DNA of 64,000 nucleotides, taken from NCBI GenBank assembly GCA_014529385.2, contig CM043945.1:149283241-149347240 (forward strand). Reading direction: 5' to 3'. The notes below the pieces were generated by a model. That model saw only the letters and a list, made by a program, of their open reading frames with translations. It was not told the origin of the DNA and did no database searches. Within the stretch, counting starts at the first letter, position 1. Every line of letters starts with the position of its first letter. The stretch is from Adiantum capillus-veneris (lineage: Eukaryota > Streptophyta > Polypodiopsida > Polypodiales > Pteridaceae). The position numbers and the translations under genes are program-made. Shown piece after piece: positions 20,197 to 30,267 of the stretch.

Positions 20197-21478
20197 TGAA
20201 CATTTCCTAAGGATATAAGTAAACATCGTCAAAGAGCAATTGAAACTGAAGCAAGAGATTATGCTCTTATTGGAAACCAATTGTATCAAAGAGGTAAGGA
20301 TCACCATCTGCGTCTTTGTGCAAATGAAGACGAATATATTTCCATTATAGAACAAGCACACGCTGGATTAGCTGGAGGTCACTTCTCTAGTGAGACCACC
20401 ACAACAACAATCTTAATGGCAGTCATATGGTGGCCAACACTTTTTGCAGATGCCAAAGAATATGTTTGAAGGTGTGATGCTTGTCAACGAGCAAAAATTC
20501 CAACCCGTGTAAATAGCATGCCCTTAAGACCAATGATGGGGGCTAGAGATTTCGCAAAATGGGGTATAGATTTTGTTGGGCCAATACAGCCACCTGCTTA
20601 TAGAACCCAAGTTCAATATATCATTGTAGCTACATACTATTTGACCAAGTGGACCGAGGCTAAAGCAACTCAAAAGAATAATGCCAGAACCGCCACCAGA
20701 TTCTTATACGAGTCAGTGATAGGGGAACTCACTAACTCAATGAAATAATTGAGTATCTGCTTAATGAATTTCTGGTCATCCATAACAAATCAGCTCCCTA
20801 TTACCCACAAGCAAATGGACAAGCTTAGCATACAAATAAAATTCTTAGCTCGATATTGACTAAAGTGGTTAGTTCAGGAAGGATAGACTGGGAAATGAAT
20901 CTTGATGCTACTCTATGGGCTTATCGAGTTTCATTCAAAACAACGTTAAATGCTACACCCTTTAACCTTGTTTATGATCTTGATGCCATATTGCCAATAG
21001 AATTTCTATTGTCGACACTAAGGGTAGCTAAGGATCTTGAGTGGACAGGACATGAATTATCAGAGAGACGATTTAGAAAACTAGATGAGCAAAGGCTAAC
21101 TGTTGTAGCCCACATCTATGCACAAAAGCGGAAACAAAAATAGTTTTTTGATTCCCATCTTATTACAAAAATCTTCAAAAAAGGGGACTTGGTTTTAGTC
21201 TATTCCCTTGAACAACACATACCCAAGTTTAAGAAAAAGGGAAACGGACTGTTCATCATTGAAGATGTATCTCCAAGTGGAGAAATTAAGTTGTCTACCC
21301 TAGATGGTGAATGAATGGCTAATTGGATTAGTGGATGTCGTTTAAAGAAGTACAATTTTCCACTAACCAATGAATTGCTAGAAAGAATGCATGCAGCTAA
21401 GCAAAGAAAGATAAACTGACAGTAGGTTATTGATGAAGCGCAAGAAGAATCTCGGCTTCGAGTACTTAAAAGGATAGT
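20197..21478 (+). pseudogene. Element B second H2C2 domain and inactive integrase core
   Basis: H2C2 domain: NQLYQRGKDHHLR, AHAGLAGGHFSSE, then WWPTLFADAKEYV, a TGA, and RCDACQR. Core: first Asp in KWGIDFVGPIQ. The segment holding the second Asp (SDNG in element C) is deleted, as the frame jumps from LYESVIGELTN to a shifted IHNKSAPYYPQ. The Glu of NGQAE is replaced by TAG (20826-20828). Later DWEMNLDATLWAYRVSFK and a GPY/F-like tail remain. Catalysis is impossible. A ~99% identical copy of 20195-21515 sits inside the 5' LTR of element C. Confidence 0.8.
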
Positions 21479-21518
21479 TGCTCTCAAGAATCAACAAATA
21501 CCTATTCCCATCATCACT

Positions 21519-22661
21519 ATGGAAATAGATGGTCGACAATGGAAATTGCAGAAAAATGCAGTGTCAACAGATGATGAATGGTTAGATGGAATGGACCTTC
21601 GCATCTAAGTACAATCAAAAAATCATAGCACAAAAGCATTGGTCGACACAGGAGCTCGAGTAAATGCAATCAGTTATTCCACGTACAAGAAAGCAACAAG
21701 TCAGTCTTTGACAACATGAATAACGACTATCAAAGGATGCAACAAGAACCCAACACCAACATTAGGAGTAGTCAACTTAAATGTGATAGTACACGGATGT
21801 TCATGTTCTCATCAGTTTGTATGCTTACCAAATGAACACATGAATGAGACAATTATTCTTGGAATCTCATGGATGCGAACGTACAAGGCAATACAAGATT
21901 GGGATACCAACCAGCTCAAGCTATCACCTAAAGGCGAACAACTCATTGTTCCAATTGCACCAAGCAAGGAGGAATGGAAAGGGAGTTACCAATAGAGCAA
22001 ACCACAAAGCAATCAATCTTCTCCATCCTATCAACAAGCAATTTCTACAAGTAGCATGCAAGGAGTCAGGCAAATTTGGGTACCAAAAGCACAGCTTAAG
22101 GACAAACCGATTCAAATATGGGTGCCCAAAACATCATCTACTGTACCGAAGATTCCAAGGTTCCAAACACAAAGAGGAGCATCTCTGAGTAAGGAACCTA
22201 ACACTAAATGGATTTGGAAGAAAAAGGAGCACTTATCTTCTCCGCAAATTGTAAAACCAATCAAGCAATGGAGAGTTAAGTCTCAGAAGACTCAATCACA
22301 CCGTTCTACACAAAGAAAACCAAGATATCAATGGAGGGAAAAAGCTCAACAACAACCATTATTGATACCAACAGCTCATGCAATCAGCGTGCTAAAGCAT
22401 CCTGATGGTACAATCAAGCAAAGAGCACACAAGCTACAAGACATGCTCTTTGGAAGACAACATCAGAAAGCCTCGACATCAGAAACCCTTGAGTTAATTA
22501 CTCAAAACCCAACTCTTGCACAGCATAATGGTTTGAACTGCATTGATCTTCAAAGCATGGTAGAGCCAACCAAGGCTATGCATAGACACGATTGTTCAAC
22601 CCATGCACACAGTCGTCTCGGACTGCCATCTAGGAGGGGTGAAAGGGCACTAAGTAATTAA
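21519..22661 (+). pseudogene. Element B post-integrase retropepsin-like domain fused to basic WVPK tail
   Basis: A single frame from ATG 21519 to TAA 22659-22661 (about 380 codons), broken only by TAA 21606, TGA 21717 and TAG 21993. Residues ~18-150 look like an aspartic protease: TDDEWLDG, active-site-like ALVDTGARVNAIS, a beta-rich middle (VVNLNVIVHGCSC) and IILGISWMRTYKAIQDW. The C-terminal ~200 residues are basic with QIWVPKAQL, IQIWVPKTSS and related Trp motifs. Element C carries a homologous domain at the same place. The position is where some plant gypsy elements have an env-like ORF; here it is protease-like instead. Whether it cleaves anything is unknown. Confidence 0.6.
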
Positions 22662-22672
22662 AGGCAATGTTT

Positions 22673-22689
22673 GAAGAGGGAGGAAGAAG
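22673..22689 (+). promoter_or_regulatory. Element B polypurine tract
   Basis: GAAGAGGGAGGAAGAAG, 17 purines in a row, shortly before TGTTAAAATATG (22695), the likely start of the 3' LTR. Confidence 0.65.
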
Positions 22690-22694
22690 TTTGA

Positions 22695-23185
22695 TGTTAA
22701 AATATGATTTTTTGCAAAATTACCTAATAATACCCTTAGAAATCATCAACAATGGAATTTAACTGATAACATCTCCCCGATGAGTGTAAATAGTGTATAT
22801 ACTATCAAAAAATAATCAAAAAATAGTATTTTTTGGTTAATTTTCATCATTTTTCTTGATATTGAGACTTTAAAATGGAGAAATCCAATAAGAAACAATA
22901 AAGCTGTGTTTTTCAATGGGTTTTCTTAATTATTGGATTTTCATTGTGTTTTTTTAGCGCATTTTGTTATTTTCTTTGATTTTTTCAATAAACATGTCAA
23001 AAATTAATAATAAATAGCAAAGGAGCTCAGATGGAAAAATTGAAGATACGCTCATGATCGGAAGGGCAAGGCGACATGCACAAAAAATTTCAATCAAATC
23101 GGCAAATGGAAGCGGGAAGCCTAAATCAGGGGGTCATACCTACTTTTGCAGAATTCTTGCAGAATAAGCTACAGGAATCCGATTG
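22695..23185 (+). repeat. Element B 3' LTR, left part (candidate)
   Basis: Starts TGTTAA behind the polypurine tract; AT-rich, non-coding. It is interrupted by element C and should resume at 36,723-36,728. The other end cannot be fixed because no second copy is present. Confidence 0.4.
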
Positions 23186-23190
23186 GGGAA
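23186..23190. repeat. Target site duplication of element C, left copy
   Basis: GGGAA directly before the left LTR; the same five bases follow the right LTR at 36723-36727. This defines the insertion exactly. Confidence 0.9.
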
Positions 23191-23789
23191 TGTGCACCTA
23201 TGTCGCACGTGTCAATGCAAGGAACTTGCCGATACATCGTGTGCGAGCCAAAAATGGCTCCAAGCACACAACAAGCCTAAACTAGTAAGCTCAAAGAAGG
23301 CGATGGTGTGTCACTCACCGCTCTATGCTTGCTTCATGGAGGATTCCTCGCGGCGAAGAAGGAGGAGCCGCCGCTTCGCCGCGCTCAACCGCTTTGCCGC
23401 CGCCGTGCCGTCGTTGCAATGCTCGATCGCACACTCTCTCTCTCTCTCTCGCATACACACACACACAAGGAGATGAAGAAGAAGAAGAGGAAGATGGAGA
23501 TGGAGCAAGAGCACTCTTCTATTGCACAAATGAGAGAATGAGTGAATTTTAGGTTTAGTTGACTTTTATATGAGCTCGCCCCATTCACACTTGGGCGCCC
23601 ATGCTTAGCAAACTAATCCCTTGAATGTTCCAGTTAGAGTGCGCCTCTCATCGGCGATCACTCTTACCCTTTTCCTATTGGACCAACAAGCCCAATACTT
23701 GACTCTACCAAATAAATAATACAATGTCCGCTGTAGGTTACAATGTCCATCGTAGGTAATAGGGTGTCCGTGAGCCGTGAGGGTTAACA
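23191..23789 (-). repeat. Element C 3' LTR
   Basis: 599 bp, on the minus strand starting TGTTAACCC and ending GTGCACA. The outer ~59 bp and inner ~146 bp match the two ends of the right LTR; the middle 395 bp (about 23249-23643) has no counterpart there. It contains a TATA box and a short CT/CA repeat at 23,440-23,468. Confidence 0.9.
23561..23572 (-). promoter_or_regulatory. TATA box of element C LTR
   Basis: Minus strand CATATAAAAGTC, about 218 bp from the LTR start. It lies in the middle part that has been lost from the 5' LTR, so the promoter-bearing copy remains only at the 3' end. Confidence 0.6.
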
Positions 23790-23803
23790 TGCCCCCCTTC
23801 CTG
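23790..23803 (-). promoter_or_regulatory. Element C polypurine tract
   Basis: Minus strand CAGGAAGGGGGGCA directly abuts the LTR start TGTTAACCC, the expected priming site for plus-strand DNA. Confidence 0.8.
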
Positions 23804-25002
23804 ATGTAGATTCCGTCCTCGGAAGCTATTGAGTTGAAGCTTGTTATGTCCATGTTGTAGAGCATCTGGATTTGAATCTGCAAGGCAAAGTCACTGTTTC
23901 AGCAAGCGGAATTATATGGCCATAAATCATGAGGGGAATGTAAAGTACATGTGGAAATGAGTAAATGCAAGATATATGAAATGTTAGACTGCCATTAAGG
24001 ACAAATAAATCGCACTTTGAGTAAATTAATTAAGCAAGAGTTTTGGGCTTATGGGCGAGTCTATCAATTAGTAGCTATGACTAAGGTTAAAACAACTACT
24101 CTAGTACTAGCTAAGCTAAGAAGATTATCTAAATGCAAGATTCCCTAATTGTGCTTTTCAGCTTTGATTAGCCAACTATCACTCACAACTGCAAACAAAA
24201 GCTTGAAATGTTAACTGTAAGCTCGATGGAAGTCTTTTAAATGTCATTCATTTTTTTCTTTTTCTATTTTTTACTTTGGTTCACAATCATTTGACGTGTG
24301 TGCTTATTTTGTATGTCCGGGGCTTTTTGCTTCTAAAAAAAAAGCACCCACACTGGGAACGTCTAGGGCTCTAGTACCATAAACAATACATGTGAGTGAA
24401 GTACCAATTCAAGCCAGGATTTCTCTTCCAGCATTAGATTTTTCATTTGTGGCACTTATGTTTTTTGCTTCCATTTCCTTTGTATTCTCACTAGTGTTTT
24501 TGTTGTTTAAGTGAGCAAGCTTCTCTATGCCTTAAACATTCCTAAGGTCTCAAATACTCTGATAATTTTATCAGCTAGGCCTAGTGGTCAAGTAAATGAG
24601 TTAACCTAAAGTCACGGTCTCCTAATCTTAAGGCTCATCCATAAGATTAAACTCTAGTTCCATCAACTTAAGCAAAGACAAATTTATACATCTATAATGG
24701 CAGATAACAAACATAACTATTGCACTCAAACAAACCATGAAAAATCATTATTAGAAATTATACATATCCACCAACATGAATCATGGAAAGTAGTACACCT
24801 GGAGGTATGGAGTTGCTCATTTTGTCGAAGCAGATGTCCTCAGCCATGTGGATGGAGATCCATATAAGTCCTACTTAACACATCCAAAAAACAAGCACTA
24901 TACCTCTCAGGCATGTCAGTGTGAAAAAATTAAAACTCCTAGAAAACAAACTCAAAACACAATCCAGACCCCTAACCTACCTATCTGTTATCCCTTTTAG
25001 AA
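23804..25002 (-). other. Element C 3' non-coding stretch
   Basis: 1.2 kb between the 140-aa ORF and the terminal polypurine tract. No frame, domain or repeat recognised on either strand; probably 3' untranslated. Confidence 0.4.
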
Positions 25003-25425
25003 TCAAGGAAAGAGGATATTATATAAACCGGGTGGCCACCCTAAGGCTAGGCCTATATCCTCATCATCTAGATAAACGAAATCATTTTCCGTGAGGCCAT
25101 AGTCTTCCTCGGTCTCTATTATTTCTTCTTCATCATCCTCTTGCGCAAGCGTGTTAATCAAGAACCTCGCGATGCGTGGATACTCATCCTGTGCAAAAGA
25201 ATAAGCATGTGCCATCGGAGAAACATTCGCTACTGGGTAGGGATCACTAGTTATCCATAGACGTATCAGCCATTCTAACTCCTCAAAATTTTGCTCACGC
25301 GCAAGTCTCTCTACCAAATCCCATTCGCAAGAAATTACAGGGTAGCAGATGTGAAACACTTGAGAAAAGGAAAAAGGGTACCTTTCATAAAAAATAGAAG
25401 CGCATGCCTTTGGTGAACTAGCCAT
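25003..25425 (-). CDS. Intact 140-aa acidic ORF near the 3' end of element C
   Basis: ATG-to-stop frame with no break, in contrast to gag and pol of the same element. The N-terminal half is aromatic and helical-looking (SQVFHICYPVISCEWDLVER, LEWLIRLW), the C-terminal half very acidic (QEDDEEEIIETEEDYGLTEN, YLDDEDIG). No signal peptide, membrane segment or known motif. It lies between an internal purine tract with TATA box (25,631-25,731) and the 3' LTR, on the sense strand, in the place of an env-like or accessory gene. It may be an accessory gene of the element or a captured host fragment; I do not recognise it. Confidence 0.5.
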   Translation of the reverse strand: MASSPKACASIFYERYPFSFSQVFHICYPVISCEWDLVERLAREQNFEELEWLIRLWITSDPYPVANVSPMAHAYSFAQDEYPRIARFLINTLAQEDDEEEIIETEEDYGLTENDFVYLDDEDIGLALGWPPGLYNILFP

Positions 25426-25630
25426 CTCTAAGAATACAAATAGATTTGGTTAGGTCTTTAAAACATGAGTTGTTTTTGTGTGTTGCTTGATGTGACATGG
25501 TGAATTTAGACTTATGTGTAGGATCTGATAGGGTGCTCTCTCGTTGCTAGTCGCTCTTGCTCTTTTACTTAAAAATAAAAATAAAAATAAAAAATCTTTT
25601 TTTGTTTGTTTGCTAGAACTACTATAAGGC

Positions 25631-25640
25631 TTTATATATA
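25631..25640 (-). promoter_or_regulatory. Internal TATA box upstream of the 140-aa ORF
   Basis: Minus strand TATATATAAA, about 205 bp upstream of the ATG at 25425. It could drive a subgenomic transcript for the small ORF. Chance occurrence in AT-rich DNA cannot be excluded. Confidence 0.4.
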
Positions 25641-25709
25641 CATTCCCTAGGATTGGAGATTGAGAGGTCAGGGAGGAAGGTTGAGAGGGAAGCAAGTGAA
25701 TGATGGATG

Positions 25710-25961
25710 TCAGCAAACACTCCCCCCTTCCTTGGGTAGATCATACCTTTTCTTTGTTATATTAGGATGGTTCTTGTGTGTCTCAAGTTTTCTTTCAACT
25801 ACATCAGTTGAAGCTCTAGAGAGTTGGGCTATGGGGACGTATGGTTCAACCTCTTGGACATGCAATGTCTTGGGTTTTATTTCCTTAGGCAATATCTCAG
25901 GCTTGAGTGGTAGGGATAAGAGTTGGTTTTTGCGTTGTGACACCCCCAGTCCCCCAATCAA
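25710..25961 (-). pseudogene. Element C C-terminal tail after the retropepsin-like domain, frameshifted
   Basis: 84-residue frame overlapping the end of the retropepsin-like frame, basic and Pro-rich (LKPEILPKEIKPKTLHVQE), ending just before the internal purine tract. It corresponds in position to the basic tail of element B but lacks the WVPK repeats. One indel near 25,930 separates it from the domain. Confidence 0.4.
25717..25732 (-). promoter_or_regulatory. Internal polypurine tract of element C
   Basis: Minus strand AAGGAAGGGGGGAGTG, almost the same as the terminal tract at 23790-23803 and likewise followed by TGTT. It may be a central-type polypurine tract or the scar of an older LTR boundary. 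Confidence 0.45.
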
Positions 25962-26341
25962 TAGTGCATTTGGTGGCTATCATCCACGTGCGTCCTAGGT
26001 TTATATTAACCTCCATAGTTCCAGTAGGTATGACCAAAAAGTCTTGAGCTACAACCCCACTGTCATAACTGACAAAAGTGTGCCAGATTCCAAAAACCGT
26101 AGTTTTTTTCTTGTTGACACCCTTGACTTGGATAATACTCTCAGATAGAGGTGGCTTCCCTAACTGACACCACACCCCATATGATAGCAGATTATATTTA
26201 GCACACGTGTCCAATAAGGCGTTATATAGCACTTTTCCATAGGCACTATTTAACTCAATAGGGTATTGTAGAGGTGTGTCAGAGTCCAACCAATCCTCGT
26301 CGATTTCAACGTGGAATGCATGTGTGACTCCAAGGTTAGCC
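25897..26341 (-). pseudogene. Element C post-integrase retropepsin-like domain
   Basis: Read from just behind the integrase stop: VEIDEDWLDSDTP, active-site-like ALLDTCAKYNLLSY (Asp-Thr-Cys-Ala where Asp-Thr-Gly-Ala is usual), IIQVKGVNKKK and INLGRTWMIATKCTIDWG. It lines up along its whole length with the element B domain at 21519-21950 (TDDEWLDG, ALVDTGARVNAIS, TTIKGCNK, IILGISWMRTYKAIQDW). The Gly to Cys change in the active site suggests loss of activity in this copy. It is a different sequence from the normal protease of the same element (30,268-30,864). Confidence 0.6.
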
Positions 26342-26343
26342 TC

Positions 26344-28146
26344 TCATTTTCGTCTTATACGTTGTTGTCGCTCCTTAGCCTCAGCTTGAGCTTGTATCTT
26401 CTTCAATTCTATTTGTGCCTTAGCTACCTTTTTTGTATAGATGGAACGCTCCCATCTTTTAAATTTTCTCCCATTGAGGAATCCAATGGTTTCAACTCCA
26501 TCAAGAGTCTCCACACGAATGGTTCCTTGTGGGGTGATCTCACATACTCTATATGGTCCTTTTCCCACATATTTCAACTTTTTCTTTTCGTTACGCACTC
26601 CATACATAAGGACTTTATCACCAACATTGATATCTTTGTTCTTTAGATGATAGTCAAACCATTTCTTCCTCCTATCTTTCTCCACAAGTGCATTTTGCAC
26701 AGCTAATTGCCTCTCTTCATCTAGCCTTTCAAGGATATATAATCGCTCAACTACGGGGTTACCACCCCAACCTTCTTGAGAAGCTACTCGAAGACTAGGA
26801 ACAACAAACTCCCATGGCATAACCGCTTCTTGGCCATACACCATCTTGAATGGTGTGCAATTAATGACAACTTTATACACAGTACGATAAGCCCTTAGAG
26901 CTGATGTACGCTTTAAATCCCAATCTGTGCGATGAGCTTCCACCGTTTTGGTTAAGATAGAGATTAAGGTCTTGTTGGTGCTCTCAGCTTGGCCATTTGC
27001 TTGTGGATAATAAGGTGTGGACTTATGGTGAGCTATCATGACGTTAGTAGTGAGTTCTTTGATTACTCCATTTATAAAATGAGTACCATTGTCACTCACA
27101 ATCTCAAAGGGACAACCAAATCTTGTAACAATGTTCTCAAAGAGAAACTTGGTAGTTGACCTTGCATCGGCCTTACGTGTCGCCTTGGCTTCCGCCCACT
27201 TTGTCACATAGTCAGTGGCAACGATAATATATCGAGATTGAGTGCTACGAGCTGCCGGACTAATTGGGACTACAAAGTCCAAACCCCATTTTTCAAATGG
27301 TTGAGTCACTTTAAAAGGATGTAAGGGCATCCTATCCTTTTGTTGTGTGATCTTGTAATGTTGGCATTCATCACATCCCTTTGCAAAAAGTGACGCATCC
27401 TTAAATAAGGTTGGCCACCAATAGTCTGATTGCAACACCTTTCTAGCTGTTAGTTCCCCCGAGAAATGTCCTCCGGATATACCCATGTGGGCTTCTTGCA
27501 GTATGTACAAATACTCATCCTCACGGGCACAACGTCTAAGAATATCATCCTTCCCTAGCCTGTAGAGAGTTCCCGCAATGAGAGAGTAAGGTTCACATTC
27601 TTTTAATAGTTTTCGAGCTATGTCTTTACGAAGCTCTTTGGGTGAAAAACCATTAACTAGAAAGTTCACAATCTTCTCACTCCATTCAGGTATGGTTTCG
27701 ACTAGGAATAGAGAAGTATTAGGCAATTCATCATCGACTCCAGTAGGGGCTTCACCATTGGGTATGCGAGACAAATGATTAGCCATGACATGTCTTTTAC
27801 TAGATCTCACCACAATGGTAAAATCAAACTCAAGGAGAATTAACAACCATCGTGTAATTCTTCCTGTGGAACAAGGTTTATTTACTAGATAGAATAAGGC
27901 TTGATGATCAACATAGAACACAAACTTGTTGGCCAGAAGGTAGTAGCGAAATTTCTTCATTGCATAAATCATACCTAAACCTTCTCGCTCTGTAGTGGTG
28001 TAGTTTCTTTCGGCATCATTCAACTGACGACTTGCAAAGCTAATGGGGTAGTCCAGTTTATGTTCTCCTGGTTGAGCTAGAACACACCCGATAGCAAAGT
28101 TCGATGCATCAATATGCACATGAAAAATTACATTCCAATCGGGCAC
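26344..28146 (-). pseudogene. Element C RNase H and complete integrase
   Basis: 600 residues in the pol frame after a TGA. RNase H: HVHIDASNFAIGCVLAQ, TTTEREGLGMIYAM, FYVDHQALFYLVNK, RHVMANHLSRIPNG. Linker GVDDELPNT. Integrase: H2C2 (AHMGISGGHF ... CDECQ), first Asp KWGLDFVVP, second Asp VSDNGTHF, Glu NGQAESTNK, then a GPY/F-like module (KGPYRVCEITPQGTIRV) and a Lys/Arg/Gln-rich C-terminus (KERQQRIRRK). All catalytic residues are present and only one H2C2 domain exists. No chromodomain, so not a chromovirus. The domain itself is intact; it is cut from RT by a stop at 28147-28149. Confidence 0.85.
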
Positions 28147-28485
28147 TCATAGAATAGGAGCGCTAGTCAAGGTCTTTTTCAATGACTCATAAGCATGGTC
28201 ACACTCCGCAGTCCATTGGAACTCAATAAGAAGCTTGTACAAAGGACGAGCTATCTCGGCAAAGCTTAAAATAAACCGTCGGTAATAACCAACATGGACC
28301 ATGAACCTTTGAACTCCTTTATAGTTTGTAGGTGGTGGCAATTCAGCAATGGCTTTAATTTTGCTCTCATCTGTGGAAATCCCATTTTTGGACACTATAT
28401 GCCCTAAAATGACTCCATGTTTAACCCAAAATTGGCATTTGAAAGGGTTTAAGGAGATGTGATACAATCTACACTTCTCAAACAC
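28147..28485 (-). pseudogene. Element C RT thumb/connection
   Basis: Same frame as the blocks on both sides, bounded by two TGA codons. VILGHIVSKNG, GYYRRFIL and CDHAYESLKKTLTSAPIL are typical of the gypsy RT end. Both bounding stops lie at TGA codons where Arg (CGA) is plausible, i.e. CpG decay. Confidence 0.8.
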
Positions 28486-28488
28486 TTT

Positions 28489-29769
28489 TCATAAGCATGA
28501 TAGATGTTCTTTCCAAGAGGAATAAACACAAAGGTCATCTAAGAAAGCTTCACAAAACTCCCTCAAATAATCTCTAAAAGCAGTGTTTATTAATCTTTGA
28601 AAGATAGCCGGGGCATTGGTTAAGCCAAAAGCCATAACACGAAATGCGAACATTCCAAATTCGGTTATAAAGGCTGTTTTAGCTTGGTCCTCTAACGCAA
28701 TTGTGATTTGATTGTAGCCAGAGTACCCATCTAAAAAGGTATAAGCTTCCTTCCCTGCAACTCTTTCAAGCACATGTTCTGAATATGGCAAGGGGTAATG
28801 GTCCCTCCTAGTGGCGGCATTGACCTTCTTGAGATCCACGCACACTCTGAGTTTCCCATTCTTTTTTGGCACAATCACTGTTGGTGACACCCATTCTGAG
28901 TGCTCAATAGGGTATATGAATCCGCATTCCACAAGCTTTTCAATCTGTTCTTGAACGATTTTTGCATATTTAGGATTCATTGGGTAGGGTCGTTGCTGAA
29001 CTGGTTTAGCCATGCTATTCATGGGGATTGTGTGTTGCACCATGGAAGGTGGAACACCTTTCATATCATGATATGTCCAAGAAAATATATCCCTGAATTC
29101 CTTGAGATGTTCTTTAAGTACACACTCCTCAGTTGCTGTCAGATCTTGGGCAATGAAGACAGGTTTAGACTCTTCTCCTGGGTCTGCTAACTCTATTTCC
29201 TTAACTATCGTTGGACCATCATAGGCTCCATTGCTCCCATCGATAGGTTTTTTTTGAGCCTTTGTATACACAACCTTACGTTCCTCTATGGTATAGGATT
29301 TGAAATGTTCAGGTGTAGGGTGTAAGTCTGTGGGGTCCTGTTGTTCTGTGGACTGTGATTTAACTTCTGATTCCTTTTGTTGTTGAGCTAACTCTTGATT
29401 TTGTCGTCTCCTTACGATACGGCTCAACTTTGTCTTATCTGTAGCCTCTAGTTGTGCGATGTCAATGGCTTGTGGACTACACCACATCACGCTTTGAAGG
29501 TATTCACCCCAGTTATCTACCAACTTTCGATGAGCATCACATGTCCCTATATAATTAAGCCATTCTGCGGTAGATTTCTTTTCATTTATTCTAGCACGCA
29601 CATTTGCTCGATATCGTCGCCTCTTATATCTCTTACTCTTCTTGTTTAATTCTCGATTACGATTGATTTCTAGTGAAGACTCACTAGATAAATCACTACT
29701 TGTGTCTTCTGCTCCCTTGGATAGATTATCATCTAGGTTACCACTGGGCCCTGAATGGTTTGTCCCCAC
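28489..29769 (-). pseudogene. Element C spacer and RT fingers/palm
   Basis: 426 residues. The first ~200 form a charged spacer (NKKSKRYKRRRYRANVRARI, then STAEWLNYIG). RT follows: HTIPMNSMAKPVQQRPYP, EWVSPTVIVPKKNGKLR, FLDGYSGYNQITIALED, FGLTNAPAIFQRLI and the catalytic loop AFLDDLCVYSS, a variant of YVDD. The frame stops at TGA 28489-28491 directly after the palm. Confidence 0.85.
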
Positions 29770-29793
29770 ATTTTCACTAAGATTTAACTCAGA

Positions 29794-30249
29794 TTATTTG
29801 TCCTCATAGTCAATTTCAACTGATGATTCTGACCCCAAATCGTGTGGGCTATAGTTTTGTGAGGCGCTACTGGTTTCAATGCCAGTCAAACTTTCATCTT
29901 GTAGATCATCAGAAGCTATATGCATTGCTTCTAGCATGTTTAAGGGTACAAGGGGCGGTATTTCATCCCCCTCAGGTGTTACCCAGGTCGTCCCCCTATT
30001 TCCCCAAGTGTCTATGGTTGTTGCTAGGTGGACCCAATCCACATTGTCCGACTTAGTCATCCCAAGTAGTACATCCATATAAGGAGAATCTTCCCCAACA
30101 TCAGTGTCCACTTTACACGTGTAACAATACTGCAATGGGGCCGAGTGAACTGTGGTGTCACATCTATGATCAATTATAAACCTGTTTCCTAGAGGATGTG
30201 CTCGACCCGTCACAAGATCTACTCGAATGACAGAATCTTGGAACTGCAA
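29794..30249 (-). pseudogene. Element C protease-RT linker
   Basis: 151 residues in the pol frame between TAG 30268 and TAA 29794. Mixed sequence with LQYCYTCKVDTDVGED and an acidic Ser-rich end (SSASQNYSPHDLGSESSVEI). No enzymatic motif; linker or extra protein of unknown role. Confidence 0.6.
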
Positions 30250-30267
30250 GTAGACATGGTTTTTAGA

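Larger units (their letters stand above)
17700..23185 (+). mobile_element. Element B: Athila/Tat-like gypsy, 5' end missing
   Basis: Plus-strand order: protease, RT, RNase H, two integrase zinc domains, integrase core, a second retropepsin-like domain with basic tail, polypurine tract, start of a 3' LTR. No LTR, primer site or gag is present on the left, so it is 5'-truncated at about 17,700. Its presumed 3' LTR is interrupted by element C (target duplication at 23186-23190 and 36723-36727). RT has in-frame stops and integrase has lost two of three catalytic residues. Confidence 0.7.

Noticed and set aside
25717-25732. Left LTR boundary of element C at the internal purine tract
   Set aside because: The GGGAA duplication and matching LTR ends place the boundary at 23,191-23,789.
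26311-26650. Plus-strand Ser/Leu-rich frames
   Set aside because: Antisense of the Lys/Arg/Gln-rich end of element C integrase.
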